A stretch of DNA of 64,000 nucleotides from CAZNPL01 sp964574815 (GCA_964574815.1 CAZNPL010000030.1:21323-85322), one strand, 5' to 3'. Shown: positions 33,532-43,520, numbered from the stretch's first letter. Translations and numbers: made by a program. Notes: a model not told the origin generated them from the sequence alone.

Positions 33532-36096
33532 ATGACCGACGTTTCTGAGACATTCGAGCGCATCAAACCTCTTCCCATCGTCGATGAGATGCAGGAATCG
33601 TACATGACGTACGCGATGAGCGTCATCATGTCTCGTGCCCTGCCCGACGCTCGGGACGGCCTGAAACCGTCCCAACGGCGTATTCTGGTGGCAATGAATG
33701 ATCTCAACCTGGGCCCCCGCGCTCAGCACCGCAAGTGCGCAAAGGTCGCCGGCGATACCTCCGGTAATTACCACCCCCACGGCGAACAGGTGATCTATCC
33801 GACCCTGGTCAGGCTGGCCCAGACCTGGAACATGCGCTACCCGCTGATCGATGGACAGGGCAACTTCGGTTCGATCGACGGCGACCCGCCTGCGGCGATG
33901 CGGTATACGGAGGCGCGGATGGCCCCGGTCGCGACTGAGCTGCTTCGCGACCTTGAATTCGAGACGGTCGATTTCGAGCCGAACTACGACAGCACGCGCG
34001 AAGAACCGGTCGTCCTGCCCGCCAAGCTGCCCAATTTCCTGGTGAACGGCGCTTCCGGCATCGCCGTCGGCATGGCGACCAACGTGCCGCCACATAACCT
34101 GACTGAAGTCTGCAACGCCATCGCCCACGTCATTGACCATCCCGAATGCGCTCTCGCGGATCTGCTGCAGATCATTCCGGGCCCCGATTTTCCCACCGCC
34201 GGCGAAATCTGCGGTCGACAGGGCATCGCCGACGCCTACCGCACCGGCCGCGGCACGATCACGCTGCGCGGCAAGGTAGACATCGAAACCGGGCGGGCCG
34301 GACGGAAGACAATCGTCATCTCCGAGGTTCCCTACCAGGTCCTTCGTTCGACGATCACCGAGCGGATCGCCGCCGGAGTGAAATCCGGAAACATCAAGGA
34401 GGTGGCGGCCGTCAACGACGCGTCCGATCGGAAACACCCGGTTCGCATCGAGATCGACCTGAAGCGCGACGCCAACGAGGACGTCGTGATCAACCAGCTC
34501 TATCGTTATACGCCCTTGCAGTCCAACTACAGCATCACCAACACGGCGCTGGTGGAGGGACAGCCGCGCACGCTTTCACTCAAGGCCACCATCGAGATCT
34601 ACATCAATCATCGCCGCGACGTGGTGCGCCGGCGCACCACGTTCCTGCTGCGACGCGCCAGGCAGCGCGCCCACATCCTCGAGGCCTTGATCCTCGCCGT
34701 CGGCGACATCGATGCGATCATCGAGCTGATCAAGGCGTCCAACTCGCCGGCGGATGCCAAGGATCGCCTGATGGCGCGCGAATTCCGCCTCGTCGAGACC
34801 GAGACCCTGCGGGGATTGCTCCCGCAACGATTCGTTGGCACGTACGGGAGGTCGGCCCATCGCCTGACCGCCGCCCAGGCCGGGGCGATCCTCTCGATGC
34901 AGTTGCAGCGATTGACGGGACTGGAGATCGAGAAACTCGCGAACGAGTACAGCAGGCTCGTCACTGAGATCGAGGATTACGAGATGATCCTTGCCGACGA
35001 ACGCCGCGTGCTCGACATCATTCGCGAGGACATACTCGAGATTCGGGATCAGTACGGCGACGCCCGGCGAACGCGCATCACCGAGTCCGTCGGTGAGTTC
35101 AAGATGGAGGAACTCATCCCCGACGAACAGGTGGTCGTCACCATCTCACACGAAGGATACATCAAGCGCACTGACATCGATGGGTATCGCAAGCAGGGGC
35201 GCGGCGGTCGCGGCGTTCGCGGTGGCGAAACGCGGGAGGGAGATTTCATCGAGCATCTTTTCGTCGCAAACACTCACGACTACCTGCTGGTATTCACCGA
35301 CCGCGGGCGGATCTACTGGCAGCGCGTGTTCGACCTGCCGTCGATGTCGCGGACGTCGCGTGGACGGTCGCTTGCCAATCTCGTCAAGATGCTGCCGAGC
35401 GAGTCGCATCGCACCGTCTTGTCAGTCAAACGATTCGAGGAAGCGTTCGTTTTCTTCGCCACGGCGAAGGGCACAGTCAAAAAGACGCCTTTGGGTGCGT
35501 TCAGCCGGCCGCGCCCCAGCGGCATCATCGCGATCGGCCTCGATCCAGACGACGCGCTCATCAACGCGGCCATGACCGACGGAGAGATGGAGATCGTGCT
35601 ATGCTCCCGTGAGGGAATGGCCATCCGGTTCTCAGAAACGGACGTGCGGGCCATGGGCCGCAGCGCCCGAGGCGTTAAAGGGATGACTCTGGAGCGGGAC
35701 GATCGTGTGGTCGGGATGGCCGCCACGCGGGCCGGCACCTCCTTGCTCACGGTGTGTGAATTCGGCTTCGGCAAGCGAACCGATATCGAGGAGTATCGCC
35801 TGACCCGCCGGGGGGGCAAGGGAGTGATCAACATCCGAACCACCGAACGAAACGGAAAGGTCGTGGGCGTCCAGGCGGTCAGCGACGACGACGAGGTCAT
35901 GCTCATTACCGCAAAGGGCATCATGCTGCGGACCGACCTCTCCAATGTCCGAGCCATCGGACGGGCCACCCAGGGGGTACGCCTCATTCGTGTGGATGAA
36001 GGCGATAAGGTCGTCGCGGTTGCCAAAATCGCCTCCGACAGCGACGAACCGGCCGTGGAAGAGGCCTCTGAGCCTCCCGGGCCGGACGCGTCATAA
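33532..36096 (+). CDS. gyrA: DNA gyrase subunit A
   Basis: GyrA cuts and rejoins DNA in the A2B2 gyrase that adds negative supercoils. The 854-residue protein has the 5Y-CAP breakage-reunion domain with the active-site tyrosine in AMRYTEAR (Tyr 125), and a C-terminal beta-pinwheel with GyrA box QGRGGRG (about 565), which marks gyrase over topoisomerase IV. The quinolone pocket is unusual: in HPHGEQVIYP, the E. coli Ser 83 position is Gln 86 and the Asp 87 position is Pro 90. I start at ATG 33532, where MTDVSETFERIKPL begins; the 23 codons upstream are not family-like. gyrB is not in the window, so the two are not adjacent downstream. Confidence 0.95.
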   Translation: MTDVSETFERIKPLPIVDEMQESYMTYAMSVIMSRALPDARDGLKPSQRRILVAMNDLNLGPRAQHRKCAKVAGDTSGNYHPHGEQVIYPTLVRLAQTWNMRYPLIDGQGNFGSIDGDPPAAMRYTEARMAPVATELLRDLEFETVDFEPNYDSTREEPVVLPAKLPNFLVNGASGIAVGMATNVPPHNLTEVCNAIAHVIDHPECALADLLQIIPGPDFPTAGEICGRQGIADAYRTGRGTITLRGKVDIETGRAGRKTIVISEVPYQVLRSTITERIAAGVKSGNIKEVAAVNDASDRKHPVRIEIDLKRDANEDVVINQLYRYTPLQSNYSITNTALVEGQPRTLSLKATIEIYINHRRDVVRRRTTFLLRRARQRAHILEALILAVGDIDAIIELIKASNSPADAKDRLMAREFRLVETETLRGLLPQRFVGTYGRSAHRLTAAQAGAILSMQLQRLTGLEIEKLANEYSRLVTEIEDYEMILADERRVLDIIREDILEIRDQYGDARRTRITESVGEFKMEELIPDEQVVVTISHEGYIKRTDIDGYRKQGRGGRGVRGGETREGDFIEHLFVANTHDYLLVFTDRGRIYWQRVFDLPSMSRTSRGRSLANLVKMLPSESHRTVLSVKRFEEAFVFFATAKGTVKKTPLGAFSRPRPSGIIAIGLDPDDALINAAMTDGEMEIVLCSREGMAIRFSETDVRAMGRSARGVKGMTLERDDRVVGMAATRAGTSLLTVCEFGFGKRTDIEEYRLTRRGGKGVINIRTTERNGKVVGVQAVSDDDEVMLITAKGIMLRTDLSNVRAIGRATQGVRLIRVDEGDKVVAVAKIASDSDEPAVEEASEPPGPDAS

Positions 36097-36264
36097 CCTG
36101 CGGGCCGATTTGCTCGCCCGCCGGGTCGGATCGTCGATGATCCAGCCGCTGGACGCCGCTTGACGCAATCCGCCCTTGCCCGATGGCGAGAATCTGCAAG
36201 AATTGAAACGAACGGAGGCCGATTGGGTACAAGGGAGAGACGGACCTTGGCGAGGTGTAAACAT

Positions 36265-37239
36265 ATGCGTGGATTCATGAGTTGCAGGACGCTGGTGGCC
36301 TGCTGTGCTGGTGTGTTGTTGGGGACGACCGTTGCCGACGCCCAATTCGTCGATCCCGGCGGCAGCCCCACCGAGAACGTGGCGAATCGCGGAGCGGCTC
36401 GCCCAGGCCTTCGCGTACAGGCCGGGATTGCCAGCCACAGGTTCGGCCCGGAGATCACCCAGACTGCTACGCCGGACCCCGAGTACCGGGTCGTTTTGCT
36501 CGAGGAGCTGCTGCGCAATTTGTTCGCCCAGCTCAACGTGTTCATCGAACTGCTGCCCGGCATTATCGATGGCGGCGGAACGCCCGGCCCGCCCGGCCCC
36601 GGAGGCGGAGGAGGAGCGGGGGTCAATGACATGGTCATCACGGAACTGGCTCACAACGGCAACGTGGCGTTCGTCGAGTTGTTGAATCGCAGTCCGTTGC
36701 GGATGTCGCTTGACGGTTGGGTATTCTCGGACGGTAGTTTGGTCAGCCCATCGCTGCCGTCCCTTGAGATCGAACGAAACACGACCATCGTCGTGCAACT
36801 GGGCGGGGATACGCAAAGCCCCGAGGCGGACTTCCTGATGGGATTCCGACTCCAGAACCTGCCGGCGGGCGAGTTGGCGCTGTTCGATTTTTCCCAGGTC
36901 TCCGAAGGGCTGCTCCCGATCGAAAACCCCGACCTGATGATCGACTACATCCAGTGGAATGATGAAGATCGGGAACGGGACCCGCCGCTCGAGCAGGTCG
37001 CGGCCCGGGCGAATCTCTGGACCTCGATCGACGCGATTCCGTCCTCGTTGGCGGCCACCTCGTTTCGACTGGCCGCGTCCGCCGAAAGCCGCGATAGCAC
37101 GAGCTCGGGCGATTTCATCGTCGTTGACTTCGGCGATAACACGCTGGGTGCGCCGGAGAGCCAGCAACCCGCCAGCGGCGGGGGAGGTTCTCAGTCGCCG
37201 GAGGGAGACGAGCCGACTGAGTCGCCGACGGGGAATTAG
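36265..37239 (+). CDS. Exported protein with lamin-tail-like domain
   Basis: A 324-residue protein with signal peptide MRGFMSCRTLVACCAGVLLGTTVADAQ. Residues about 85-125 are a helix then a Gly/Pro linker (GGGTPGPPGPGGGG). After that comes a segment resembling the lamin-tail (LTD) immunoglobulin-like fold: DMVITELAHNGNVAFVELLN, then LDGWVFSDG and a late strand. The C-terminal 30 residues are a Gly/Ser/Pro/Glu-rich tail. LTD domains are common in secreted bacterial proteins, where their partners are mostly unknown. GCGAGGTG lies ten bases before the ATG at 36265. The gene follows gyrA by 168 bases and has no clear functional link to it. Confidence 0.7.
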   Translation: MRGFMSCRTLVACCAGVLLGTTVADAQFVDPGGSPTENVANRGAARPGLRVQAGIASHRFGPEITQTATPDPEYRVVLLEELLRNLFAQLNVFIELLPGIIDGGGTPGPPGPGGGGGAGVNDMVITELAHNGNVAFVELLNRSPLRMSLDGWVFSDGSLVSPSLPSLEIERNTTIVVQLGGDTQSPEADFLMGFRLQNLPAGELALFDFSQVSEGLLPIENPDLMIDYIQWNDEDRERDPPLEQVAARANLWTSIDAIPSSLAATSFRLAASAESRDSTSSGDFIVVDFGDNTLGAPESQQPASGGGGSQSPEGDEPTESPTGN

Positions 37240-37381
37240 CCCGGCGGCCGACGCGAAGTGATAGCGCAGGGGCAACCCGGTTGGGCACGAGCTCAGCTTT
37301 GCGGAATTGATTCCGCCCGAAAGACACGGCACATCGCCTTGAAGACCACTTTGCTTGGATCGCCGAGGCCGTGGTAGCGTC

Positions 37382-37870
37382 TTATTCTTCGCCCGCCCAA
37401 TCGTTGCGCGCAGCCACCTGCACGGTCAGCCCGTCGGGATCCTCAAAATAAACGCGGTTCTCGCGGCGCTCCGGACCCAGACCCGCTGTCTTCAGCTTTT
37501 CGACAGCCGTCGCCGGATCGTAGTCGTCAATCGTATAACAGTAGTGATCAAGTCCCGGTTCTGCGGATTGGAAGAGGGCGAGAAAGTGCTCGCCGACGCG
37601 CATAAAACAACTGTTCCGCCCTTCTTGCAGCACGGACAGATCAAGATGTTTCCTGTAGAAATCGCGTGACCGGGCCACGTCCGTCACGTTGAGCGCGACG
37701 TGATTCAACGCGCGGGCTTTGAACGTCGCTTCGCTGGTGCGCGCGTCCGACGCAATCGTTCGTCCTCCCGAGACGATGGCTGCGCACGTGGCGATCCGTG
37801 CCACCAACTCCCTGCGTGACAGCTTGCCCTTCTCAAACGCCTTCACAAGTGAGTCTATGTAATTGAACAT
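37382..37870 (-). CDS. VOC (glyoxalase/bleomycin resistance fold) protein with Tat-like leader
   Basis: A 162-residue protein. Residues about 17-45 resemble a twin-arginine leader (KLSRRELVARIATCAAIVSGG), which suggests export or membrane association. The rest is one vicinal oxygen chelate module: ALNHVALNVTDVARSRDFY (metal His), a central LDHYCYTIDDYD (second His) and VYFEDPDGLTVQV (Glu). Such domains bind a divalent metal and act as dioxygenases, isomerases or resistance proteins; this one is not further defined. It lies 268 bases downstream of a kinase gene on the same strand. The open frame reaches 38212 but loses family character above 37870. Confidence 0.8.
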   Translation of the reverse strand: MFNYIDSLVKAFEKGKLSRRELVARIATCAAIVSGGRTIASDARTSEATFKARALNHVALNVTDVARSRDFYRKHLDLSVLQEGRNSCFMRVGEHFLALFQSAEPGLDHYCYTIDDYDPATAVEKLKTAGLGPERRENRVYFEDPDGLTVQVAARNDWAGEE

Positions 37871-38138
37871 GGCGCAACGCCCCTTTCCTGCTTGCTTTCC
37901 GATTCTATTGACACCACGCCCTGCGCTTCCTGGACGCGACGCGCGCCGACTGACAGCCTGGCTCGAACAACTCAAACCCGTGACGACCCAAGGGCGTCTT
38001 CGACGATAGGAACTGCAGCTTGCCGCACGCGCCACGGCCGGTTGCACCGGCTGTCCGCGCGGCGGGGCATAAGTCACCCGGCCCCGGAACTGAGGTTCAT
38101 CGTACCGATATTTCCGGCACGCTCCAACCCGAAATCGG

Positions 38139-40604
38139 CTAACTTCGCTTCTTAGGCAGCGGAGGTTCGGCGGGCAGTGCTTCGTAGGGTGATTTGGTCT
38201 GCTGGAGCTCAAAGGACTTGCGCAAGCAGTCCATCGCTTCGTCCTTCCGGCTCATCTGCTCGTAGGCCCGCGCTTTTTGCTCCCACGCCGATGCCTCCAT
38301 GTGCCGGTTGGCATGGCGCCGCGCCAGGTCGATGCGCTGGTCGGCGTATTTCAGAGTCATCGCGGGCTCTTTGCGCTGCAGATGGAGGTCGGCCAGGTGT
38401 TCATAGGCAGTCGCCAGCCCGTTTCTGAACTCGGTCGCCGTCAAGTGCCCGAGTGCCTGATTCAGGTGTTCTGCGGCCTCTTCGTATTGATTCATTTGCA
38501 GGTAGGTGCGGCCCATGTTCGTGTGGCAGACCCCGAGGTTGACGCGATCGGCGATCTGTGTCGCCCATTCCATTGCTTGCCGGTAGTAGTTCAGGGCATC
38601 CGGGTACCGGCCTTGCCGCAGCGCGATGGCGCCTCTGCCGTTGTACGGGGCGATCAGCGCTGCCGTCGCCCCGAGCGACAGCTTGATGCGAATCGCCTCT
38701 TCAAACGCCTGATCCGCCTCCACCAGACGTTCCATCTTGGTCAGGACGAATCCGATGTTGCTGCACGTGGTGGCCAATAACGGCAGCAGGTTGAGCTGCG
38801 ACGCCAGCTCACCGGAACGGCGCATCAACTCATAGGCCAGAGGAAACTCGCCCTTGAGGTAGTACATGACCCCCAGATTGCCGGTCGCTTCCACAAGGGC
38901 ATGCGGGTTCTGCTGCTCCTGAGCGATGGCCTCGAGACGTTTATGGCACGCGATCGCCTGATCGTACTCACCAAGCCGCGAGTGGCAGACGCCCATCAGA
39001 CTCAGGAGCTCGCTGCGATCCGAGTCCTCTTCAAGCGCCGCCCGGCAGTGCTCAACCGCTAGAGCATATTGCCCGGACGTGAAGGCCGTCTGGGCGGCCG
39101 CGTAGCGGCGAAGCGTTTCGGGACTCGCAGTCTGGTTGCTGTTCAGCTTTGCCTTGCCGCCCAAGGATAACCCGAGGGCTTCGACGACCTTGCGGGCCAC
39201 TCGCCTCTGAAGCCCAATGAGATCGTTCATTGAGCCGCGGACGCGTGTGAGCAGCTCGCCGGACGGCTGGTCAGACCGAAGCCGCGAAGCCGTCACGATG
39301 ACCCGGTCCCCCTCGCGTTGGAAGACGCCGCGGATCACGGTCGCAGCCCCCACACGCCGTGCCGCTTCCAACAGATGGGATTGCGTGGCTTCCGCAGCCT
39401 GTTCTCCAAACAGCCGCCCCAGCAACTGCATGAGCTCGTGGCGGTCCGCTACTTGGAGGTTTTCGACGGTCAGAAGCGAACCGTGAATCTCCTCTGCCAG
39501 CGCGTTCGACAGCCAGTCAACCTCGCCGTCGCCGCTGAGGTTCTGAAACGGCATCACGACTGCGGCCCGCGGCGTACCGATGCCGGGCAGGCTGAACATT
39601 CCCCCGGAACGCTCACGCGGCTGTAGCCACTTGGCGATTTCTCGCCCCATCGCCTCGGCAGACTCGAACCGTTGCGCCGGGTCCGGCGACAGGGCCGTTT
39701 CGACGATCTGGCGGAGCCACACAGGAATGGGCGGGACCGTGCTGCGGGGCCAGTCGATCGGAGCGTGCGCATCGCCGTCGGTCAGATAGCCCAGCGGGCC
39801 CAGATCATGCCCATGACTGGGCGCGTTTCCCGCAAGCAGGTGGTAGATTGTGGCGCCGAGGGCGTAGATGTCCGTCCGCTCATCGACGTGCGGATCCCCT
39901 CTCCGCTGCTCCGGCGACATGTAGCGAGGCGTTCCACGCCCCAACCCGAGGGTCGGAGACTTCTCTTCGTGCGGACGCGCGAAGCTGGCCAATCCGAGGT
40001 CCGCGATCTTGATGGAGCCGTCCCGGCAGAGAATCAGATTACTGGGCTTGAGATCGCGATGACACAGCCCGGCCTGATGGATCGCCTTGAGACCATTGGC
40101 CGCCTGAATGCCGATTTCCGCCGCTTGGGCCCACGATAGCCGGGTGCAGGTCTGGACGACGTCGCGGAGATTCGTCCCCTCGACGTACTCCATCACAAAG
40201 TACCACTGATCGCCTACGTGGTCGCAGTCCAGGACTCGGGCGACGTGGGGATGCTGGATGCGAAACCCTGCCTTCGCCTCGGCCGTGAAGCGCGCCAGGG
40301 ATTCCTCGCAGAAGCCGGGATCGATCGTCGAGAGGATTTTGACCACGCACGGCTCATCGAGTATGAGGTGCCGCGCCAGATAGACTCGGCCTTCTCCCCA
40401 TGCATGCAGAGGCTTGATGAGGCGATAGCGGTCGCCGGGAATCAACGCAATGTCACGGTGAATCGGGTCGTGCGATTCCTCGTGGACTGCGGGATAGATG
40501 AAACCGCAACCGCAACACTGAACCAAAGTGCTTTCGGGCAGCGCCGCGGGCTTCAGAAGGTCCTCGCAGTGCGGACAAAGCGTTTCGTTTTTGTCGCGTA
40601 ACAT
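38139..40604 (-). CDS. Cytosolic Ser/Thr kinase with zinc ribbon, TolB-like domain and TPR repeats
   Basis: An 821-residue protein without a membrane helix. An N-terminal zinc ribbon (Cys 10, 13, 30 and 33) leads into a Hanks-type kinase domain (about 58-330). Lys 89 (CVVKIL), catalytic HRDLKPSN (Asp 184) and the metal-binding Asp 202 (DLG instead of DFG) are present, but the glycine loop is reduced to HAWGEGRVY. Residues about 345-470 match the TolB/FlgO-like domain often seen with adenylate cyclases and kinases (VMPFQNLSGDGEVDWLSNAL). About eight TPRs follow (480-800). It starts 57 bases after the XRE regulator, so the pair is probably an operon: the regulator may be a kinase substrate. Activity is likely but the weak P-loop leaves doubt. 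Confidence 0.88.
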   Translation of the reverse strand: MLRDKNETLCPHCEDLLKPAALPESTLVQCCGCGFIYPAVHEESHDPIHRDIALIPGDRYRLIKPLHAWGEGRVYLARHLILDEPCVVKILSTIDPGFCEESLARFTAEAKAGFRIQHPHVARVLDCDHVGDQWYFVMEYVEGTNLRDVVQTCTRLSWAQAAEIGIQAANGLKAIHQAGLCHRDLKPSNLILCRDGSIKIADLGLASFARPHEEKSPTLGLGRGTPRYMSPEQRRGDPHVDERTDIYALGATIYHLLAGNAPSHGHDLGPLGYLTDGDAHAPIDWPRSTVPPIPVWLRQIVETALSPDPAQRFESAEAMGREIAKWLQPRERSGGMFSLPGIGTPRAAVVMPFQNLSGDGEVDWLSNALAEEIHGSLLTVENLQVADRHELMQLLGRLFGEQAAEATQSHLLEAARRVGAATVIRGVFQREGDRVIVTASRLRSDQPSGELLTRVRGSMNDLIGLQRRVARKVVEALGLSLGGKAKLNSNQTASPETLRRYAAAQTAFTSGQYALAVEHCRAALEEDSDRSELLSLMGVCHSRLGEYDQAIACHKRLEAIAQEQQNPHALVEATGNLGVMYYLKGEFPLAYELMRRSGELASQLNLLPLLATTCSNIGFVLTKMERLVEADQAFEEAIRIKLSLGATAALIAPYNGRGAIALRQGRYPDALNYYRQAMEWATQIADRVNLGVCHTNMGRTYLQMNQYEEAAEHLNQALGHLTATEFRNGLATAYEHLADLHLQRKEPAMTLKYADQRIDLARRHANRHMEASAWEQKARAYEQMSRKDEAMDCLRKSFELQQTKSPYEALPAEPPLPKKRS

Positions 40605-40661
40605 GGCTTCGTGCCTGGTGCGGGCTTCATCGAAAAGCCGCGCCGGCGAGAACTCCCATGT

Positions 40662-41537
40662 TCAGTCAACGTTCTGCGGCTGCTCCCGCCAGGACCGGGC
40701 GTTCAACTGTTGAGCCAATTCCAGCAGAAAGCGGGAGCCCTGGTCTCGCGGGAGGTGGTACCAGAACGTCATGCTCTCGTTGGGTTTCTCGAACGTTCGC
40801 GTCACGCCGCGGCAGTACAAGAGCGGCATGACGTCGCTCCATGAAACGTCACCGGTTTCCACCCACAAAACCGTGTGGCTGAGTGCGAGTTGCGGAAGGG
40901 GCTCCGCCAGCGCGTACCCTGCCAGACAGTCCGGTTTTTGTGCCAGATAAGATCGCATCGCTGCAGACCATCGCAGGGCCCGCAGCAGTACCGACGGCAG
41001 CACTTCCATCGTCCCCTGAATGTCCATCAGTTGATCACAGGCCGAGCGAACGAGACGGTTCCTCGGGAACACGTAACGCAGCGACACGTTCTTGGACATC
41101 GCCACCGAGCCGATCTGTTCGACCAGCGCAACGTCACGTTCTTCGGGAAACGGCTCAGCGCCGACCATCCACAAGTTCGCGCCGCGCAACCAGCCGGACC
41201 GATCCAAATGCTCGATTAAACGCGTGAACGTAAGAATGGTCAGCCCCGTTGGCTGCACATCACGGATTCGCTGCGGGGGCGGCGGCCAAAACTGTGGGCC
41301 GTTGTCATTCAGGTCGTCTTTCAGCAACGCTTCGCCGGAAACACCCAGCGCCTCAGCCAACCGATCGAGCTCGCTACGCGTTATTCGAGCTTTGCCTGTC
41401 TCGACCTCACTCAGGAATTTGCCGGAGCGTCCAATGGACCGAGCGAGCTGCACTTGCGTGACACCGGCGCGCAGGCGGGACGCCCGGATCGCCCTTCCAA
41501 TACGGGGTTCGAGAGTTTTTTTCACATTTTCTGCCAC
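40662..41537 (-). CDS. XRE-family transcriptional regulator with unknown C-terminal domain
   Basis: A 291-residue protein. Residues about 10-68 are a Cro/C1-type helix-turn-helix (RAIRASRLRAGVTQVQLARS, then SEVETGKARITRSELDRLAE). After a Pro-rich linker (FWPPPPQRIR) residues 95-290 form a mixed alpha/beta domain with no motif I recognise. It contains EPFPEERDVALVEQIGSV and a basic RYVFPRNRLVRSACD, and could be a sensor domain. The start is GTG at 41537 after GGGAAGAA. It is the first gene of an operon with the zinc-ribbon kinase, and it may autoregulate from the upstream AT-rich stretch. Confidence 0.8.
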   Translation of the reverse strand: MAENVKKTLEPRIGRAIRASRLRAGVTQVQLARSIGRSGKFLSEVETGKARITRSELDRLAEALGVSGEALLKDDLNDNGPQFWPPPPQRIRDVQPTGLTILTFTRLIEHLDRSGWLRGANLWMVGAEPFPEERDVALVEQIGSVAMSKNVSLRYVFPRNRLVRSACDQLMDIQGTMEVLPSVLLRALRWSAAMRSYLAQKPDCLAGYALAEPLPQLALSHTVLWVETGDVSWSDVMPLLYCRGVTRTFEKPNESMTFWYHLPRDQGSRFLLELAQQLNARSWREQPQNVD

Positions 41538-42224
41538 GTTTTTTCTTCCCGGCGACGCACCGCCTTGAGCGATGACACTGGAATTATTCTCTCTGGAACT
41601 GTCAAAAGCGCTTTCCTATTTTACCCTGTTTGCCGGCGGTGTTGGAGTAGGAAGAATCGGTTGTCCTTGCGGGAGCCCAAATCGGGCTTCACGCATGCTC
41701 CAGGCGGCATATTATCGGCACAAAAGTCTTGACCTCCGTTTTTCATATAGGTAGCGTCCGCGCGTTATTGGATCATATTCCGGGTCCGGCGTCCTCAGCG
41801 CTTCGCGTGGCTGCGGGCTGGGAGTCGCCCTCGATCCCGGCCGTTCGCTTGACGCGGGACACCCGGTTTGTCTGCTGACCTCGCAATTGCTCATGCGGCG
41901 ACTGCTGCTGCCGCAGGAGGCCGTGTGATGGCCATGCCATCAGGGATCACGACGCCGCGGACGCTACCGCAACCGTGTGCGCGTGCCCCCGCAATATCGG
42001 CTTGTCGGAAGAGTCTCCCCCCCATCTTTAGCCAATCCCGCTCGAAAGGGATTTCCCTGTTATCGACGGCCCGTTCCCCGGCGCTGGCAACCGGTGCTTG
42101 CACCCGCCGCCCAAGTTGGGACTTCCGAACGGGCCACCAACGCGTGTTCGATAGACGCGATTCAATCGTGTGGAGGACAGACGCATGCTTCTTTTGATGG
42201 AACTCACTCTGACATTCTTCTCCG
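41538..42224. other. Gene-poor stretch upstream of the XRE operon
   Basis: About 690 bases. The first 200 (41538-41760) are AT-richer than the surroundings and hold the XRE/kinase promoter. Open frames exist on both strands but have no ribosome binding site or family character. No RNA gene or repeat was seen. Confidence 0.35.
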
Positions 42225-42773
42225 TCATTCTTGACGAGATACCGATTTAGCCGCACGGCCGGTTGACGACTCTGGGCGCGCGCTTGCGCGAAACTTCGGC
42301 TCGTCGCCGTGATAAGCGGACGAGGTGCTGCACCGACGTCGTCCTTTCTGTGCATCCGCCTCCCAACACGGTGCCGCGTCCGAAGAGCGGGCGCGTACGG
42401 GCGAATTTGGCCCTGCAACCTCGCCTGAGCGCCCTGCCTTTGTATGTTGGGCCGGCCCCCGCTCCACCCGTGTTCCCGGTTCCATTTCGGATTGCCGTTC
42501 GCGAGAACAACTGGCGTCCACAATTTGTGCGATGCAACCGCACAGGGCGAAAACCGGCGCCAATTCCCGGGCCGCCCTGGCAATGCCGCCGGCGTCGACA
42601 TCACAGCGGATCCTGGACGGCATTCCCTCAACAAAGTACACCGTCGCATACTCCAACAGTACCATCAACGCCTCGCAGCGCTGGCCGTCAAACGCGCCGT
42701 GCGTCTGGTAGCACGGATATCCGTGGTCCGTGGCCCAGTGGACAATCAGGTCGTTCGCTTTCGTGCACCTCAT
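42225..42773 (-). CDS. Hypothetical protein of unknown family
   Basis: An ORF of 182 codons on the reverse strand with an excellent start context: AGGAAAGGAAATCG directly precedes the ATG at 42773. The first 85 residues look protein-like (HWATDHGYPCYQTHGAFDG, then LLEYATVYFVEGMPSRIRCDVDAGG, quoted here in two parts because they are not a known motif). The last 90 are Arg/Ser/Ala-rich and look like read-through of non-coding sequence, so the true gene may end early through a frameshift near 42480. No membrane segment or known domain. I do not recognise the family. Confidence 0.4.
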   Translation of the reverse strand: MRCTKANDLIVHWATDHGYPCYQTHGAFDGQRCEALMVLLEYATVYFVEGMPSRIRCDVDAGGIARAARELAPVFALCGCIAQIVDASCSRERQSEMEPGTRVERGPAQHTKAGRSGEVAGPNSPVRARSSDAAPCWEADAQKGRRRCSTSSAYHGDEPKFRASARPESSTGRAAKSVSRQE

Positions 42774-43520
42774 CGATTTCCTTTCCTACCAGCGCCGCCC
42801 GGGTTTCAGGGCGGAACCGCTCGAGATTCACGCCGCCACCAACCACGGGATCACCGTGCCGGCAAACAACACCGGCTGACTGTGGGGAAAAAGTCCTTCG
42901 CGCTGTTGGTGACAACCACGCCTCGTTACGCCGAAGAGCATCGTCAGGTCTTCACTGGTGACTTAACGCGGATACCTCGCGTAAATTGCCGCGTACGGGC
43001 GAGTAAGGCGTTTACCTTTACTTGCCGAAGACGGCCCAAGCACGGTCCGGCCTGCTGGACGCGAGAAGACTGCTCCAGATGCCGTCTTTTGCTGCATTTT
43101 CGTGATCCGTGCCGAAATGCCCAGTGTGGACCTGCGGCGCGTAAGATGCCCGCTTTACCCACGGTCGGTGGCCTCAACGCATGTTGCCTCTGGACCTGAT
43201 CGGAAAAAAAGATTCCGTTCCGCCCCAACAGTCCGGTAAGCGGCCGGGCTAACCGCAACTTGTTGGACGATGCGGGGCAATCGCGCGCTCACGGGCGACG
43301 TCGCTGACCGGCAATCCAACGCCCGGTTTATTGGACGGCCACCTTCGATCTGCGCGGCGGCAAACGGTGACGTGTTTTCAGCCGATGAAACGGATCGAAG
43401 AGGGTGTCCGCGATGTAACGAGTGCAGGGATCATGCCGGCCGGGAAATCGGCGGCAGCACGGCACTCCCTTGGACGCGTCGGTGAGGGACCAAGGCGTCG
43501 CAGCATTCGGCGCGGCAACA
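42774..43520. other. Gene-poor stretch
   Basis: About 750 bases between two divergent genes. Several long open frames overlap, which is normal at this GC content, but none has a start site, signal or family. It should include the promoters of the genes at 42773 and 43521. I see no repeat or RNA gene. Confidence 0.35.
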
